From: Streptomyces sp. A1277
GTDB lineage: Bacteria > Actinomycetota > Actinomycetes > Streptomycetales > Streptomycetaceae
Assembly: GCF_004795015.1 (NCBI RefSeq)
Contig: NZ_SSBI01000010.1
Location: 62,001 to 126,000 of the forward strand
Length of the DNA stretch: 64,000 nucleotides
Direction of reading: 5' to 3'
The notes beneath the pieces were generated by a model. The model made no database searches, was not told the origin of the DNA, and saw only the letters and a list, made by a program, of their open reading frames with translations. Positions 8,349 to 16,532 of the stretch are shown piece after piece. Position 1 is the first letter of the stretch; each line of letters starts with the position of its first letter. The position numbers were made by a program, and so were the translations under genes.

Positions 8349-9191
8349 GTGGCCAAGGACATCGATGGTTCGGCGGGGGTCCCGCAGTTCTACGGGAAGG
8401 AGCTCCGGTACCAGAGGGAGGAAGCGGGCCTGACGCTGGAGAAGCTGGCAGAGGGCAGCTTCTTCGGTATCGGCATGCTCAGCGAGGTCGAACACGGCAA
8501 CCGCCGCATGCCGCCGGAGCTCGCGCAGCACGTGGACCGCGTGCTGGGCACGGACTTTTTCACGAGGCGTTGTGAAGACGTGCGGGAAGCTCGCCGCAAG
8601 GGCCATGCCCCGTTCTTCGCTGGGGTCGCGGAAGCGGAGCTCCGTGCCCGGGCCATCAACGAGTGGTCGGGCACTCTAATCCCGGGGCTCCTCCAGACCC
8701 CGGCCTACGCGCGAGCCGTCATCCAGGCGACGCACCCCCTGGACACGCCGGAGGAGGTGCAGGCCAAGATCGATGCCCGGCACGAGCGAGGCAAGCTGTT
8801 CGGCGACCCCAAGAAGCCCGAGTACTGGGTGGTACTGCACGAGTCACTGATCCGCCATCCGCTGCTCGAACCGGCGGATATGGCCGAACAGTTGGACCAC
8901 ATCGCCGCCATGGTGCGAAGCCGCCGGGTCGTTGTGCAGATCCTTCCGTGGAATGCGGCCACCCGCCCCATCAGCGAGCTGCCGCTGCTACTCATGGACT
9001 TCGACGACGAACCGCCGCTGCTCTACACCGAGGGCCCCTACCACGGGCAGACCATCGACGATCCGGGGCTCGTTAAGCAGTACCGCAAGACATACGATCG
9101 CCTCAGGGCCGCCGCGCTGCCGCCAGAGGTGTCCCTCGCCCTGCTAGAGAAGGCGGCTGAGGAGTTCCGGCATGGCCAGCACCACCCTTGA
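8349..9191 (+). CDS. XRE family regulator with DUF5753 domain
   Basis: 280 residues from GTG 8349. Residues 15-70 form a Cro/CI helix-turn-helix (LRYQREEAGLTLEKLAEGSF, then GMLSEVEHGNRRMPPE). The remainder is the DUF5753 domain, which begins around INEWSGTLIPGLLQTPAYAR and contains the typical VQILPWNA segment. This is the classic Streptomyces regulator type paired with a DUF397 gene; its stop overlaps the next start by 20 bp. Such pairs have been linked to development and antibiotic production; some behave like toxin-antitoxin modules. Specific targets are unknown. Confidence 0.93.
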   Translation: MAKDIDGSAGVPQFYGKELRYQREEAGLTLEKLAEGSFFGIGMLSEVEHGNRRMPPELAQHVDRVLGTDFFTRRCEDVREARRKGHAPFFAGVAEAELRARAINEWSGTLIPGLLQTPAYARAVIQATHPLDTPEEVQAKIDARHERGKLFGDPKKPEYWVVLHESLIRHPLLEPADMAEQLDHIAAMVRSRRVVVQILPWNAATRPISELPLLLMDFDDEPPLLYTEGPYHGQTIDDPGLVKQYRKTYDRLRAAALPPEVSLALLEKAAEEFRHGQHHP

Positions 9192-9444
9192 TCTCAGCGC
9201 CGCGCGCTGGCGCAAGAGCAGCTTTAGCAACGGCTCTGGCGGGAACTGCCTCGAAGTGGCCCAGGACTTCGCCAGCTGGCGCAAGAGCAGCTACAGCAAC
9301 ACCAGCGGCGGCAACTGCCTCGAAGTAGCCGACGGTCACCCCGGACTCGTCCCCGTCCGGGACTCCAAGCGGCCCGACGGGCCTGCCCTCATCCTCGATG
9401 CAGCCGCCTGGACGCCGTTCATCGAGGCCGTCAAGGCCGCCTGA
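9172..9444 (+). CDS. DUF397 protein with internal duplication
   Basis: 90 residues from ATG 9172, overlapping the XRE gene by 20 bp in another frame. A usual DUF397 protein has one WRKSSYSN...GGNCLEVA unit and about 60-65 residues. Here the opening unit occurs twice (WRKSSFSNGSGGNCLEVAQD, then WRKSSYSNTSGGNCLEVADG), followed by a single normal tail with VPVRDSKRPDGPAL. The partner regulator just upstream would be expected to bind or be controlled by this small protein. Confidence 0.92.
   Translation: MASTTLDLSAARWRKSSFSNGSGGNCLEVAQDFASWRKSSYSNTSGGNCLEVADGHPGLVPVRDSKRPDGPALILDAAAWTPFIEAVKAA
9207..9344 (+). repeat. 69-bp in-frame tandem duplication within the DUF397 gene
   Basis: Copy 1 (9207-9275) and copy 2 (9276-9344) both start ctggcgcaagagcag and encode the same 23-residue WRKSS-GGNCLEVA unit with a few substitutions. 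The period is exactly 23 codons, so the frame is kept. The synonymous and missense differences show the duplication is not brand new. Confidence 0.85.
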
Positions 9445-9461
9445 GGCAACACCCACGCAGC

Positions 9462-9494
9462 AAGAGCGCGCCCGGAACGACCGGGCGCGCTCTT
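9462..9494 (+). terminator. Terminator after the XRE/DUF397 operon
   Basis: Perfect 14-bp stem aagagcgcgcccgg / ccgggcgcgctctt with a 5-base loop, 17 bp after the DUF397 stop and followed by cttgtt. Fits a Streptomyces intrinsic terminator. Confidence 0.85.
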
Positions 9495-9710
9495 CTTGTT
9501 CCTGGCCCCATCGCAAAGCGCTCCCGCCAACACACGGCGGCCCCCGGCGTGTTCGCCTTCCTTTATCAGGTCATGCGGCGATTGGATGAGGATTGATCCA
9601 CTGCGCCCCGCCTCAACTCGTCCCGAAGCCCGCCGTCCACTGGTACGGGACGCCCCTTCGTTCCAGGGCACGACTCGGGGCTCGACCTCATATTCAAGGA
9701 GTACAGCCGA

Positions 9711-10733
9711 ATGCCAGAGCTGCCGAAACGAAACGTCACCAGGCCCGTCAGCTCGCGGCCGGCCAAGCCCCTTCGAAACAACGATGCGGCGAACCTCGAT
9801 TCCGCCCGTGCCGCACTGGCTCGCGCCATGGCGGCGCAGCGTGCCGAGAACGCCGAGAACGAGGCGGGCCGGAGCGCACCGGCGCAGGGCCCCGCAGACC
9901 CCGCGGACCCCGGCACCACGCAGCCGCCCGCGGAGTCGGCTCATGAGATATCGCCGGCCGCCGCCCCTCGTCGCCGGGCGTTCTCGCGACGGACGCGGAT
10001 CCTGGCCGCGGTCGTCGGAGTGGTGGCCGTTGCTGTCGTCGCGGGTGTGGCTGTTACGGCCGGCGGGGGCTCCGACAGCTCCAGCCCTCGGGCCGACGCG
10101 CCTGCCGAAGGTCCCGTACGGCCCGACAGCGAGGCCGAGGAAGCCGGGGACCGGTCGCCGCTGCCGGGGGCTTCGACGGCGGAGCAGTCGGCGTCCCCTG
10201 CCGTCACCCCGTCCGCCACCGCCTCCTCGTCATCGGGCACGGAGCCCCGGAGCACGCCCGGTCCGGGCAGGAGCACCGCCTCCGCCGGATCCGGAGCGTC
10301 GTCGGACGCGGACGGCTCCGGAACGGACGGCGCCCCCAAACCGGGCAGCGGCAAGGGCGGCGGTTCGACCGAGGTCCGCGGCTTCCCTCTGGCCGTCGAG
10401 GCGTCGGGCAAGTGCCTGACCGGCGCGGGCTCGGGATCGCAGCTCGTGGCGTCCGTCTGCGACGGTTCGTCCGGCCAGTCCTGGGTTCTCGATCGCGACG
10501 GCAGTCTGCGGCTGGGAGCCCTCTGCGCAACGCTCACCGGAACCGAGGACCGTACTCCGGTCGTCCTGAGCGGCTGCACCGGGTCTTCCGTGCAGCGCAT
10601 CAGCCTTTCGGGTACGGCGCTGGTGTCCGCGTCCACCGGCAAGTGCCTGGATCTCTTCGGAGGGGCGAGCGGCTCCCAGATCGTGCTCTGGGAGTGCAAC
10701 GGCCGTGACAACCAGCACTGGAGTGCCGCCTGA
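9711..10733 (+). CDS. Membrane-anchored ricin-type beta-trefoil lectin protein
   Basis: 340 residues from ATG 9711, with a good AAGGAG nine bases upstream. Residues 1-90 are cytoplasmic and Ala/Glu/Pro-rich; a basic RRRAFSRRTR precedes a single membrane helix (ILAAVVGVVAVAVVAGVAV, about 97-116). Then comes a long Ser/Thr/Pro/Gly linker, and from about 225 a ricin B-like lectin domain with repeated QxW-type units (SGQSWVL, DNQHWS) and paired Cys. It should display a sugar-binding module outside the membrane. No catalytic domain is present; a structural or sensing role is possible. Confidence 0.85.
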   Translation: MPELPKRNVTRPVSSRPAKPLRNNDAANLDSARAALARAMAAQRAENAENEAGRSAPAQGPADPADPGTTQPPAESAHEISPAAAPRRRAFSRRTRILAAVVGVVAVAVVAGVAVTAGGGSDSSSPRADAPAEGPVRPDSEAEEAGDRSPLPGASTAEQSASPAVTPSATASSSSGTEPRSTPGPGRSTASAGSGASSDADGSGTDGAPKPGSGKGGGSTEVRGFPLAVEASGKCLTGAGSGSQLVASVCDGSSGQSWVLDRDGSLRLGALCATLTGTEDRTPVVLSGCTGSSVQRISLSGTALVSASTGKCLDLFGGASGSQIVLWECNGRDNQHWSAA

Positions 10734-10765
10734 CCGCCCCGCAGCACGGAACGTCAGGCAGCAGG

Positions 10766-10800
10766 AGGGGCGCGCCCGGAGGTGATCCGGGCGCGCCCCT
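10766..10800. terminator. Terminator between convergent genes
   Basis: Perfect 14-bp stem aggggcgcgcccgg / ccgggcgcgcccct with a 7-base loop, between the lectin gene and the converging small-protein gene at 10827. Likely bidirectional. Confidence 0.85.
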
Positions 10801-10826
10801 CGGCGCGTAAGGCAACCGTCGACCGG

Positions 10827-11027
10827 TCAACGGTCGAAGCGCTCCCGCATGTCGTCCGCGGTGCCCTGCGCACGGTCGCGGCCCTGCTCGGCCGTGTTCC
10901 GGGCCTTGTCGCGGCCCTCGCCGCCCTTGCGGTCCTTCGACTGCTTCTGGCCCTGGTCCTGCGCCGTGCTCTTCGCCTGGTCGGCGAGGTCCTTGGCCTT
11001 GTCCTTGAACTGGTCGGCGATGCCCAT
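10827..11027 (-). CDS. Small hydrophilic helical protein, MT0933 antitoxin-like
   Basis: 66 residues from ATG 11027, with GGAG eight bases upstream. Almost all Lys/Asp/Gln/Ala/Arg and predicted as one long amphipathic helix, starting MGIADQFKDKAKDLADQAKS. This pattern matches the actinobacterial family named after the MT0933/Rv0909 antitoxin, and also resembles CsbD-like stress proteins. No adjacent toxin gene is visible, so an antitoxin role should not be assumed. Any longer upstream start would lack protein-like sequence. Confidence 0.7.
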   Translation of the reverse strand: MGIADQFKDKAKDLADQAKSTAQDQGQKQSKDRKGGEGRDKARNTAEQGRDRAQGTADDMRERFDR

Positions 11028-11113
11028 GCTGTTCACTCCTATGTGGTGCGTGGGGGACGGCCCCGGTGGGGCCTCGACCAGATTCACACGGCCCGACACG
11101 CCCCGCATGTCGA

Positions 11114-12007
11114 TCAGTTACGCTGCGTACGCGCCGAGCGTTCGTCCTGGTCAGCAGCGCCGCCCGCACCGACGAGGCCCTTGCTGATGCCCTCCAGGCG
11201 GGGGCCGAAGCGGCGCATCTCACGCTGGCCGACGACGCCGATGAGCGTCGGCAGGTAGCCGCGTACGGACTGCATGCCGCGCAGCCACCACTGGGCGTAG
11301 ACGTGGGCGGAGCGGCGCTCGATGCCGGCGACGATGCGGTCGACGGCGGGGCCGAGCGGGTACGTGCGGTTGGCGGGCCACGGGAGGCGCTGGCGCAGGT
11401 CGCGCATGACGTCGTCCTCGTCGGCGCCGCGGACCATGTCGGTGTCGGTCCAGGAGAGGTAGCCGACGCCGACCTTCACGCCCCGGTAGCCGACCTCGGC
11501 GCGCAGACTGTGCGCGAAGGCTTCGACGCCCGACTTGGAGGCGCAGTAGGCGCTCATCATCGGGGCCGGGGTTATCGCGGCGAGGGAGGCGATCTGGAGG
11601 AAGTAGCCGCGGCTCTCCATGAGGACGGGCAGGAAGGCGCGGGCGGTGACGGCGCCGCCGATGAGGTTGACCTCGATGACCCGGCGCCAGGCGACGGGGT
11701 CGGAGTCGATGAGGGGGCCGCCGGTGGCGACGCCGGCGTTGGCGACGACGATGTCGACCTTGCCGAAGCGGGCTTTGACCTCCTGGGCGACGCGGGCCAT
11801 GGCCTCGTGGTCGGTGACGTCGGCGTGCCAGTGGTCGCTGTCGCCGTGGAGGCGTTCGGAGACCTTCTTCAGCTCGTCCGGTTCCAGGCCGACGAGGGCG
11901 AGGGTGGCGCCGCGGGCGGAGAGTTTGCGGGCGAGCAGTTCGCCGACGCCGCGGGCCGCGCCGGTGACGACGACGACCTGTCCTTCGAGATTTCCCCTGC
12001 CGCTCAT
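11114..12007 (-). CDS. SDR family oxidoreductase
   Basis: 297 residues from ATG 12007. Classical short-chain dehydrogenase: cofactor motif TGAARGVG (T15-G22), the NAG motif (VVANAGVA), catalytic Ser 141, Tyr 154 and Lys 158 (SAYCASK). A basic C-terminal extension of about 50 residues follows the core. It is the last gene of a three-gene operon, its start overlapping the hydrolase stop by ATGA. In this context it probably interconverts an alcohol and the ketone used by the Baeyer-Villiger enzyme; the substrate is unknown. Confidence 0.9.
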   Translation of the reverse strand: MSGRGNLEGQVVVVTGAARGVGELLARKLSARGATLALVGLEPDELKKVSERLHGDSDHWHADVTDHEAMARVAQEVKARFGKVDIVVANAGVATGGPLIDSDPVAWRRVIEVNLIGGAVTARAFLPVLMESRGYFLQIASLAAITPAPMMSAYCASKSGVEAFAHSLRAEVGYRGVKVGVGYLSWTDTDMVRGADEDDVMRDLRQRLPWPANRTYPLGPAVDRIVAGIERRSAHVYAQWWLRGMQSVRGYLPTLIGVVGQREMRRFGPRLEGISKGLVGAGGAADQDERSARTQRN

Positions 12008-12954
12008 GCGACCTCCTCCTTGCCCTCGACGTCAGTGGTGTCCCGTTCCGGGAGGACCGGGAGGTACGTGGTCACCAGTTCCCGTATCTTCGCGGTGACC
12101 ACCTCCGGCGCCTCCACCGGAGTCATATGGCCCATGCCCGTGAGCTCGGTCAGCCCCAGGCAGTCGGGCAGCGCCGCCGCGAGCGCGCGGGCGTGGACGG
12201 GCGGGGTGAGCCGGTCCTCCGTACCCGCGATGACGGCGGTGGGTACGCGCAACTCCCGTACGCCCGCGTCGAGATCGAGGTCGGCGAGGACGTGGCCCCA
12301 GGCCACCCGGGGTATGCGGGGGCAGGCGTGCACGATACGGGCACAGGTGTCGACCCGGTCGGGGGCCGAACCCGCTCCCATCGTCCCGTACTTGAGTATC
12401 CGGCGGGACATCGGTGTCACCGGTCCGAGGGGGGCGCGGGCGCCGAGGATCGCGCGGGTGAGCCGGGTGCGTACGGCACCGGCCCGCATCGGGACGACGA
12501 GCGATTCGGCGAGGAGCCGGGAGCTGCCGGTGCTGCACAGCAGGACGGCGGCGGCGTGCTCGCGCAGCTCGGGGCGGCGCGAGGCGGACATGATGGTCAT
12601 GCCGCCCATGGAGTGTCCGGCGAGTACCGCCTTCTCGCCGGGGGCGAGGGTGGCGGCGAGGACCGCTTCGAGGTCGTCGGCGAGGGCGTCGGTGCTGTAG
12701 CCGTCGCGGGCGGCGGCGGGCGAGGTGCCGTGGCCGCGCTGGTCGTAGGCGATGACGCGGTGGTCGACGGCCAGGTCCCTTGTCTGGGCGTCCCAGAAGT
12801 GGGTGTTGCAGGTCCAGCCGTGGGAGAGGACGACGGCGGGGGCGCCCTCCTGGCCGTGCACCTCTATGTGTATGCGGGAGCCGTCTGCGGAGACGGCGAG
12901 GAGTTCGCGGGCGGGCACGGGCCGGCGGCCGGCGACGGGCAGGGGGCGGCTCAT
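12004..12954 (-). CDS. Alpha/beta hydrolase
   Basis: 316 residues from ATG 12954. The oxyanion segment SHGWTCNTHFW, DQRGHGTS and nucleophile elbow GHSMGG (S115) identify an alpha/beta-fold hydrolase; the later Asp (AGTEDRLTPP) and His (GMGHMTPVE) complete the triad. It overlaps both neighbours by four bases (ATGA at 12951-12954 and 12004-12007), so the operon is tightly coupled. Sitting between a Baeyer-Villiger monooxygenase and an SDR, it is a good candidate for cleaving the ester or lactone made by the former. Confidence 0.9.
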   Translation of the reverse strand: MSRPLPVAGRRPVPARELLAVSADGSRIHIEVHGQEGAPAVVLSHGWTCNTHFWDAQTRDLAVDHRVIAYDQRGHGTSPAAARDGYSTDALADDLEAVLAATLAPGEKAVLAGHSMGGMTIMSASRRPELREHAAAVLLCSTGSSRLLAESLVVPMRAGAVRTRLTRAILGARAPLGPVTPMSRRILKYGTMGAGSAPDRVDTCARIVHACPRIPRVAWGHVLADLDLDAGVRELRVPTAVIAGTEDRLTPPVHARALAAALPDCLGLTELTGMGHMTPVEAPEVVTAKIRELVTTYLPVLPERDTTDVEGKEEVA

Positions 12955-14477
12955 CGGGCCACCTCCTCGGCGACGGCCTCGCCCGCGGTGCGCTGGGCCG
13001 GGAGGGCCGGGCGCAGGACCTGGTACTCGGAGACGTCCACGGTCCGGGTCGCCTTGCGGAACTCGGCGGTGGTGCCGGGCCAGACGGTGGTGTTGCGGCC
13101 GTTGGCGTCCAGGTACCAGCTGTTGCAGCCGCCGGTGTTCCAGACGGTGCGCTTCATGCGGTCCTGGACGCGGCGGTTCCAGGCGCTGACGGCGGAGGGG
13201 CGGGCGTCGAGGGCGACCTTGCCGCCGAGGACGTTCAGCTGGCGCAGGTAGTCGGCCATGTAGTTCAGCTGGGACTCGATCATGAGGATCATCGAGGAGT
13301 TCCCGAGGCCGGTGTTGGGGCCGATGATCGTCATCCAGTTCGGGAAGCCGGCCGCGCTCGCGCCGCGCAGCGCCTGCATGCCGTCCTTCCAGGACTCGGT
13401 GAGCGTCATGCCGTCGGCGCCGGTCACGCGCTCGGCGATCGGCATGTCGGTGACGTGGAAGCCGGTGCCGAAGATGATCGCGTCGACCTCGGCCTCCGTA
13501 CCGTCGGAGGCGACGACCGTCGAGCCGCGGACCTCGGCGAGGCCGGAGGCGACGACGTCGACATTGGGCTGGGCGAGGGCGGGGTAGTACGTGCTGGACA
13601 GCAGGATGCGCTTGCAGCCGATGCGGTAGGAGGGGGTGAGCTTGGCGCGCAGGGCGGGGTCCTTGATGGCGCGGGCCATGTTGGACTTGGCTATCCGCTC
13701 GACCAGGCCGAGCTGGTCGGGGTGCTTGGTGAAGGCGCTGACCTGGAGTTCCCGGATGCCCCAGAGCAGTCCGCGGCGGGCGGTGCCGGTGGCGGGGAGG
13801 GCGCGGTGCAGCCGGCGCTCGAAGCCGCTGATCTTCCGGTCCATGCGGGGCATGACCCAGGGCGGGGTGCGCTGGAAGAGGGTGAGCTTTCCGGCCTTCG
13901 GCTGGATCGCGGGCACGATCTGGATGGCGGAGGCGCCGGTGCCGATCATCGCCACGCGCTTGCCGGTGAGGTCGGCGTCGTGGTCCCAGCGGGCGGAGTG
14001 GAAGACCTTGCCGGGGAAGTCGGCGAGACCGGGGATGTCGGGCATCTTCGGGTCGGAGAGCGGGCCGGTCGCGGAGACGACGACGTCCGCGACGACGGTG
14101 GTGCCGTTGGCGGATTCGATGACCCAGTGCAGCTCGTCGTTGTCCCAGCGCATCTGCGTCACCTCGTGGTCGAGGCGGATGTGCGGGCGCAGCCCGAAGG
14201 TGTCGGCGACGTGCTCCAGGTAGGCGCGGATGTGCTCCTGCCCGGAGAAGGTGCGCGGCCAGTCGGGGTTGGGGGCGAACGAGAAGGAGTAGAGGTGGGA
14301 CGGTACGTCGCAGGCGCAGCCGGGATAGCTGTTGTCGCGCCAGGTGCCGCCGACGGAACCGGCCCGCTCCAGGACCACGAAATCGGTGATGCCTTCGCGG
14401 CGCAGCCGGACTGCCGCTCCGAGGCCCCCGAATCCGGATCCGATCACCGCCACGCGTACATGCTCGTGCTGGGCCAT
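12951..14477 (-). CDS. Flavin monooxygenase, Baeyer-Villiger type
   Basis: 508 residues from ATG 14477. It has an N-terminal FAD site (VIGSGFGGLG, G13-G18), a second Rossmann motif for NADPH (MIGTGASAIQ, about 178-187), and between them F154-x-G-x3-H160-x3-W164-D, the fingerprint that separates Baeyer-Villiger from other flavin monooxygenases. It should insert oxygen next to a ketone carbonyl, giving an ester or lactone. First gene of the coupled operon with the hydrolase and SDR, and divergent from a MerR regulator 161 bp away, which is the probable controller. Confidence 0.92.
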   Translation of the reverse strand: MAQHEHVRVAVIGSGFGGLGAAVRLRREGITDFVVLERAGSVGGTWRDNSYPGCACDVPSHLYSFSFAPNPDWPRTFSGQEHIRAYLEHVADTFGLRPHIRLDHEVTQMRWDNDELHWVIESANGTTVVADVVVSATGPLSDPKMPDIPGLADFPGKVFHSARWDHDADLTGKRVAMIGTGASAIQIVPAIQPKAGKLTLFQRTPPWVMPRMDRKISGFERRLHRALPATGTARRGLLWGIRELQVSAFTKHPDQLGLVERIAKSNMARAIKDPALRAKLTPSYRIGCKRILLSSTYYPALAQPNVDVVASGLAEVRGSTVVASDGTEAEVDAIIFGTGFHVTDMPIAERVTGADGMTLTESWKDGMQALRGASAAGFPNWMTIIGPNTGLGNSSMILMIESQLNYMADYLRQLNVLGGKVALDARPSAVSAWNRRVQDRMKRTVWNTGGCNSWYLDANGRNTTVWPGTTAEFRKATRTVDVSEYQVLRPALPAQRTAGEAVAEEVAR

Positions 14478-14638
14478 GCTGCCGCCTCCCGCGGTACGTC
14501 ACACGACTCTGCCAGCAATCACTGGCATTGTTGGGAGACTAGAGCAGCTTCGTACCGATGGGTAGGGGGCGGACGCGGGAAAGTTACCGGCGGTACAACA
14601 TGCGGCTTCCGCACCGGGGAGGCGGATAGGGTGCGGGG

Positions 14639-15457
14639 GTGGCAGAAGGAAGCGAGCACCGCGAGTACCGCATGGAGGAGCTGGCCGAGGAGGCCGGCAT
14701 CCCCGTACGGACCCTGCGTTTCTACCGGGAACGCGGCCTGATCTCGCCGCCCCGCCGCGAGGGCCGCATCGCCTGGTACGACGACCACCACCTGGCCCGC
14801 CTGCGCACGATCACCGGGCTCCTGGAGCGCGGCCACACCCTGACCGGCATCGCCGACCTGGCCCGCACGTTCGAGAGCGGGCGCGATGTGGCGGAGGTGC
14901 TGGGCCTGGGCGAGCCGACCGAGGAGGTCCCGGTCCGGCTCACGCCCGAGCAGCTGGCGGACTACTTCGAGGACCAGTCCACCCCGGAGAACCTGGCGAC
15001 CGCCCTGGAGCTGGGCTACCTCGGCACGGACGGCGAGGAGATCGTCCACATCAGCCGCCGCCTGCTGGAGGTGTCGGCCGAGCTGGTACGGGAAGGCGTC
15101 CCGCTCGCCACGGTCCTCGCCACCGGCCGCCGCGTCCGCGAGCACGCGGAGGCGCTGGCCGACCTGTTCGTCTCGGTGCTGCGCGAGTACAGCACGGAGC
15201 CGGAGACCGAACCACCCCAACTGCGCCCCCTGGCCCGCGCGGTGATGGACGCGGAACTGTCGATGGCCCTGGACCGGAGGCTGCGGCGGGAGAGGTCGGA
15301 GGAGGCGGGGTCGGGGTCGGGGTCGGGGTCGGAGGACTCTGCGCCGGAACCGAGACCGGAGGAAGCCGTGCCGGAGCCGGGGCCGGGACCGGAGGAAGCC
15401 GTGCGGGGGCCGAAGCCGGCACCGGAGGAAGCCGTACCGGGGCCGGGGAAACCGTAG
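14639..15457 (+). CDS. MerR family transcriptional regulator with repetitive acidic tail
   Basis: 272 residues from GTG 14639. Residues 9-75 form the MerR winged helix: YRMEELAEEAGIPVRTLRFY and RERGLISPPRREGRIAWYDD. The middle third is a helical effector region without obvious metal-binding Cys clusters, so a metal sensor is unlikely. The last 50 or so residues are a low-complexity Gly/Ser then Pro/Glu/Ala repeat (PEEAVPEPGP-type units) encoded by an expanding DNA repeat. It faces the BVMO operon and probably controls it. Confidence 0.88.
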   Translation: MAEGSEHREYRMEELAEEAGIPVRTLRFYRERGLISPPRREGRIAWYDDHHLARLRTITGLLERGHTLTGIADLARTFESGRDVAEVLGLGEPTEEVPVRLTPEQLADYFEDQSTPENLATALELGYLGTDGEEIVHISRRLLEVSAELVREGVPLATVLATGRRVREHAEALADLFVSVLREYSTEPETEPPQLRPLARAVMDAELSMALDRRLRRERSEEAGSGSGSGSEDSAPEPRPEEAVPEPGPGPEEAVRGPKPAPEEAVPGPGKP

Positions 15458-15520
15458 CCGGAGCCGGGGGAAGCGTAGGCGGGGCCGGGGAAACCGTAGC
15501 CGGAGCCGGGGGAAGGGCAG
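15306..15520 (+). repeat. Degenerate GC-rich tandem repeats at the 3' end of the MerR gene
   Basis: Starts with repeated ggggtc units (Gly-Ser), then units like ccggaggaagccgt and ccggggccggggaaaccgta. The pattern continues about 65 bp past the MerR stop at 15457, with two near-identical gccggggaaaccgtagcc blocks. Repeat growth seems to have extended the protein's tail and then run into a stop. Confidence 0.7.
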
Positions 15521-15599
15521 GCGGGCGGTGCGCGGGTGACCCGGCCCTCGTCCGGGTAAGCAACTGGTAGGGGCACACCGCCCTCGCCGTACCCCGCCC

Positions 15600-16415
15600 C
15601 TACTGCCCGTACACCACCGTCACGGGCGCGTGGTCGCTCCACCGCTCGCCGTGCGTGGCGGCCCGCTCGACCCATGCCTTCACGGCGCGGGCGGCGAGTC
15701 CGGGGGTGGCCACCTGGTAGTCGATGCGCCAGCCGGTGTCGTTGTCGAAGGCGCGCCCGCGGTAGGACCACCACGAGTACGGGCCTTCCACGTCCGGGTG
15801 CAGGGCGCGTACGACGTCGACGTACGCGGCCTCCGCGAAGACCCGGGTCAGCCACTCCCGCTCCTCGGGCAGGAAGCCGGAGTTCTTGCGGTTGGCCCGC
15901 CAGTTCTTGAGGTCCGCCTCCTGGTGGGCGATGTTCCAGTCGCCGCAGACGACGACCTCGCGTCCCTCGGCGGCGGCGCGCGCCTTGAGCCCGACGAGGT
16001 AGAGCAGGAAGGCCGCCATAAAGCGCTCCTTCTCGTCCTGCCGCTCGGTGCCGACCTCGCCCGAGGGCAGGTAGAGGCTCGCGACCGTGACGCCGGGCAA
16101 GTCGATCTCGACGTACCGCCCGCTCGTGTCGAACTCCTCGCACCCGGCGTGCCCGTGACCGCCGAAACCGATCTGCACCCGCTCCGGGGCGCGCCGCGAG
16201 TAGACCGAGACCCCGGCCCGGCCCTTGGCGGCGGCCGGTGCGTGGACGGTGTGCCAGCCCTCGGGCTCACGGACCTCCGCCGGCAGCTGCTCGGGCTCGG
16301 CGCGCACCTCCTGGAGGCAGATCACGTCGGCGTCGGTCTGCGCCAGCCACTCGACGAAGCCCTTCTTGGCCGCGGCGCGGAGACCGTTTACATTCACGGA
16401 GGTCACGGTGAGCAA
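15600..16415 (-). CDS. xth: Exodeoxyribonuclease III
   Basis: 271 residues from TTG 16415, with AGGAG seven bases upstream on the minus strand. Exonuclease III/AP endonuclease family: LTVTSVNVNGLRAAAKKGF, CLQEVRAEPEQLP (catalytic Glu), CGDWNIAHQEADLKNW (Asp, Asn), DTGWRIDYQVATP and WSDHAPVTV (catalytic Asp-His). It removes 3' blocks and cuts at abasic sites during base-excision repair in the cytoplasm. Monocistronic; the convergent end of the MerR gene lies 142 bp away. Confidence 0.95.
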   Translation of the reverse strand: MLTVTSVNVNGLRAAAKKGFVEWLAQTDADVICLQEVRAEPEQLPAEVREPEGWHTVHAPAAAKGRAGVSVYSRRAPERVQIGFGGHGHAGCEEFDTSGRYVEIDLPGVTVASLYLPSGEVGTERQDEKERFMAAFLLYLVGLKARAAAEGREVVVCGDWNIAHQEADLKNWRANRKNSGFLPEEREWLTRVFAEAAYVDVVRALHPDVEGPYSWWSYRGRAFDNDTGWRIDYQVATPGLAARAVKAWVERAATHGERWSDHAPVTVVYGQ

Positions 16416-16482
16416 AACATGCTCCTAAGGTTCACAGGCGTTCAGAGAGTGCGCAGCACACTGTCGGAGGTCACAGTGAGCA
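16397..16482. repeat. Direct repeat spanning the xth start and its upstream region
   Basis: cggaggtcac-g-gtgagca at 16397-16414 (inside the xth 5' coding region) recurs with one mismatch as cggaggtcac-a-gtgagca at 16465-16482, 68 bp away. It may be a relic duplication or a shared binding site between xth and the divergent acetyltransferase gene. Confidence 0.55.
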
Positions 16483-16532
16483 TTCCGGCACGATACCGAC
16501 GAACGATGCCGCATACATGTACGATACCCCGC

